From assembly GCA_004558865.1 (NCBI GenBank), contig SFCY01000054.1, forward strand, positions 1 through 14,727: a DNA stretch of 14,727 bases, in the 5' to 3' direction. Within the stretch, counting starts at the first letter, position 1. The number at the start of each line of letters is the position of its first letter. The stretch comes from Bacteroidales bacterium (GTDB lineage: Bacteria > Bacteroidota > Bacteroidia > Bacteroidales > Bacteroidaceae). The translations under genes and the position numbers were made by a program. The notes under the pieces were generated by a model. That model saw only the letters and a program-made list of their open reading frames with translations, did no database searches and was not told the DNA's origin. Positions 14,441 through 14,727 of the stretch are shown piece after piece.

Positions 14441-14727
14441 TTCATCCAAACGTGTCGCGCTTTGCGCCCCTACCGGGCCATATTCAATGCCAAGCCTGGA
14501 TGAGCCAAACGTCTTGGAGGGGCTGTTGCCTATAACCCCCTATGTGGGTAAGGTGGCATTGTGCGCTTAAGGGGACACTTGCGTGGAAAATGTCAGCTGG
14601 ATGAAAAGAAACCACATGGTTGATGAGATTTTGCTGCTATGCCATGAGATATTGAATAAGGTTGCGGAATTAAGGTATACCATATTATGGTGCTGTTTTT
14701 GATATTGGTATCATATTTTACACCGCA
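14441..14727. other. Right-end non-coding stretch
   Basis: I see no gene of convincing length or composition here. It starts GC-rich, with a small GCGC-TTT-GCGC hairpin (14457-14467), and turns AT-rich. Near the end two short palindromes overlap: GGTATACC (14674-14681) and ACCATA-T-TATGGT (14679-14691). The AT-rich right edge could be the upstream region of a gene beyond the window. Confidence 0.4.

Noticed and set aside
14499..14509. An 11-base match (GATGAGCCAAA) to the inverted-repeat element at 7009-7019
   Set aside because: Matches of this length are expected by chance many times in a window this size, and neither flank continues the similarity.

Overview
The window looks like chromosomal DNA of a Bacteroidales bacterium, most likely a Prevotella relative. 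The evidence is: near-consensus Bacteroidetes promoters (TTTG-like -33 element, 19-20 bp, TAnnTTTG -7 element) ahead of most genes; a single-chain MurF-alanine racemase; a TonB-dependent receptor / PnuT-type transporter / thiamine pyrophosphokinase operon under a TPP riboswitch; a membrane-anchored AraC-type regulator; and a BspA-like leucine-rich-repeat surface protein. No rRNA, tRNA, CRISPR array, intact insertion sequence or prophage is visible.

Layout. Positions 1-42 hold the first 14 codons of a minus-strand secreted protein, with its promoter at 72-102. From about 4030 down to 211, on the minus strand, lies a thiamin-salvage operon: promoter, 5' hairpin, TPP riboswitch, outer-membrane receptor (omr1-like), inner-membrane transporter (pnuT), thiamine pyrophosphokinase, then a large branched terminator. 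The parts form one route: the receptor brings thiamin across the outer membrane, PnuT lets it cross the inner membrane, and the kinase traps it as TPP, which feeds back on the riboswitch. From 6672 down to 4195 is a murF-alr fusion with its own promoter and terminator. The 569-bp gap between its start and hppA (7242) carries a hairpin-rich stretch and a 244-bp element bounded by 22-bp inverted repeats, probably a MITE. On the plus strand follow hppA (a divergent membrane pyrophosphatase), a TPR/AraC-type membrane regulator whose last 28 codons are displaced by a one-base frameshift, and a BspA-like LRR protein. hppA and the BspA-like gene are each followed by a strong hairpin terminator. The last 290 bases hold no gene I can support.

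Most notable points: the frameshift inside the DNA-binding domain of the regulator next to the LRR surface protein; the terminal-inverted-repeat element packed with internal hairpins; the divergent pyrophosphatase carrying the lysine linked to K+ independence; and the hairpin at the predicted 5' end of the riboswitch leader. I did not find a clearly new multi-gene system. Most of the window is ordinary core genome with some accessory surface-protein content at the right end.
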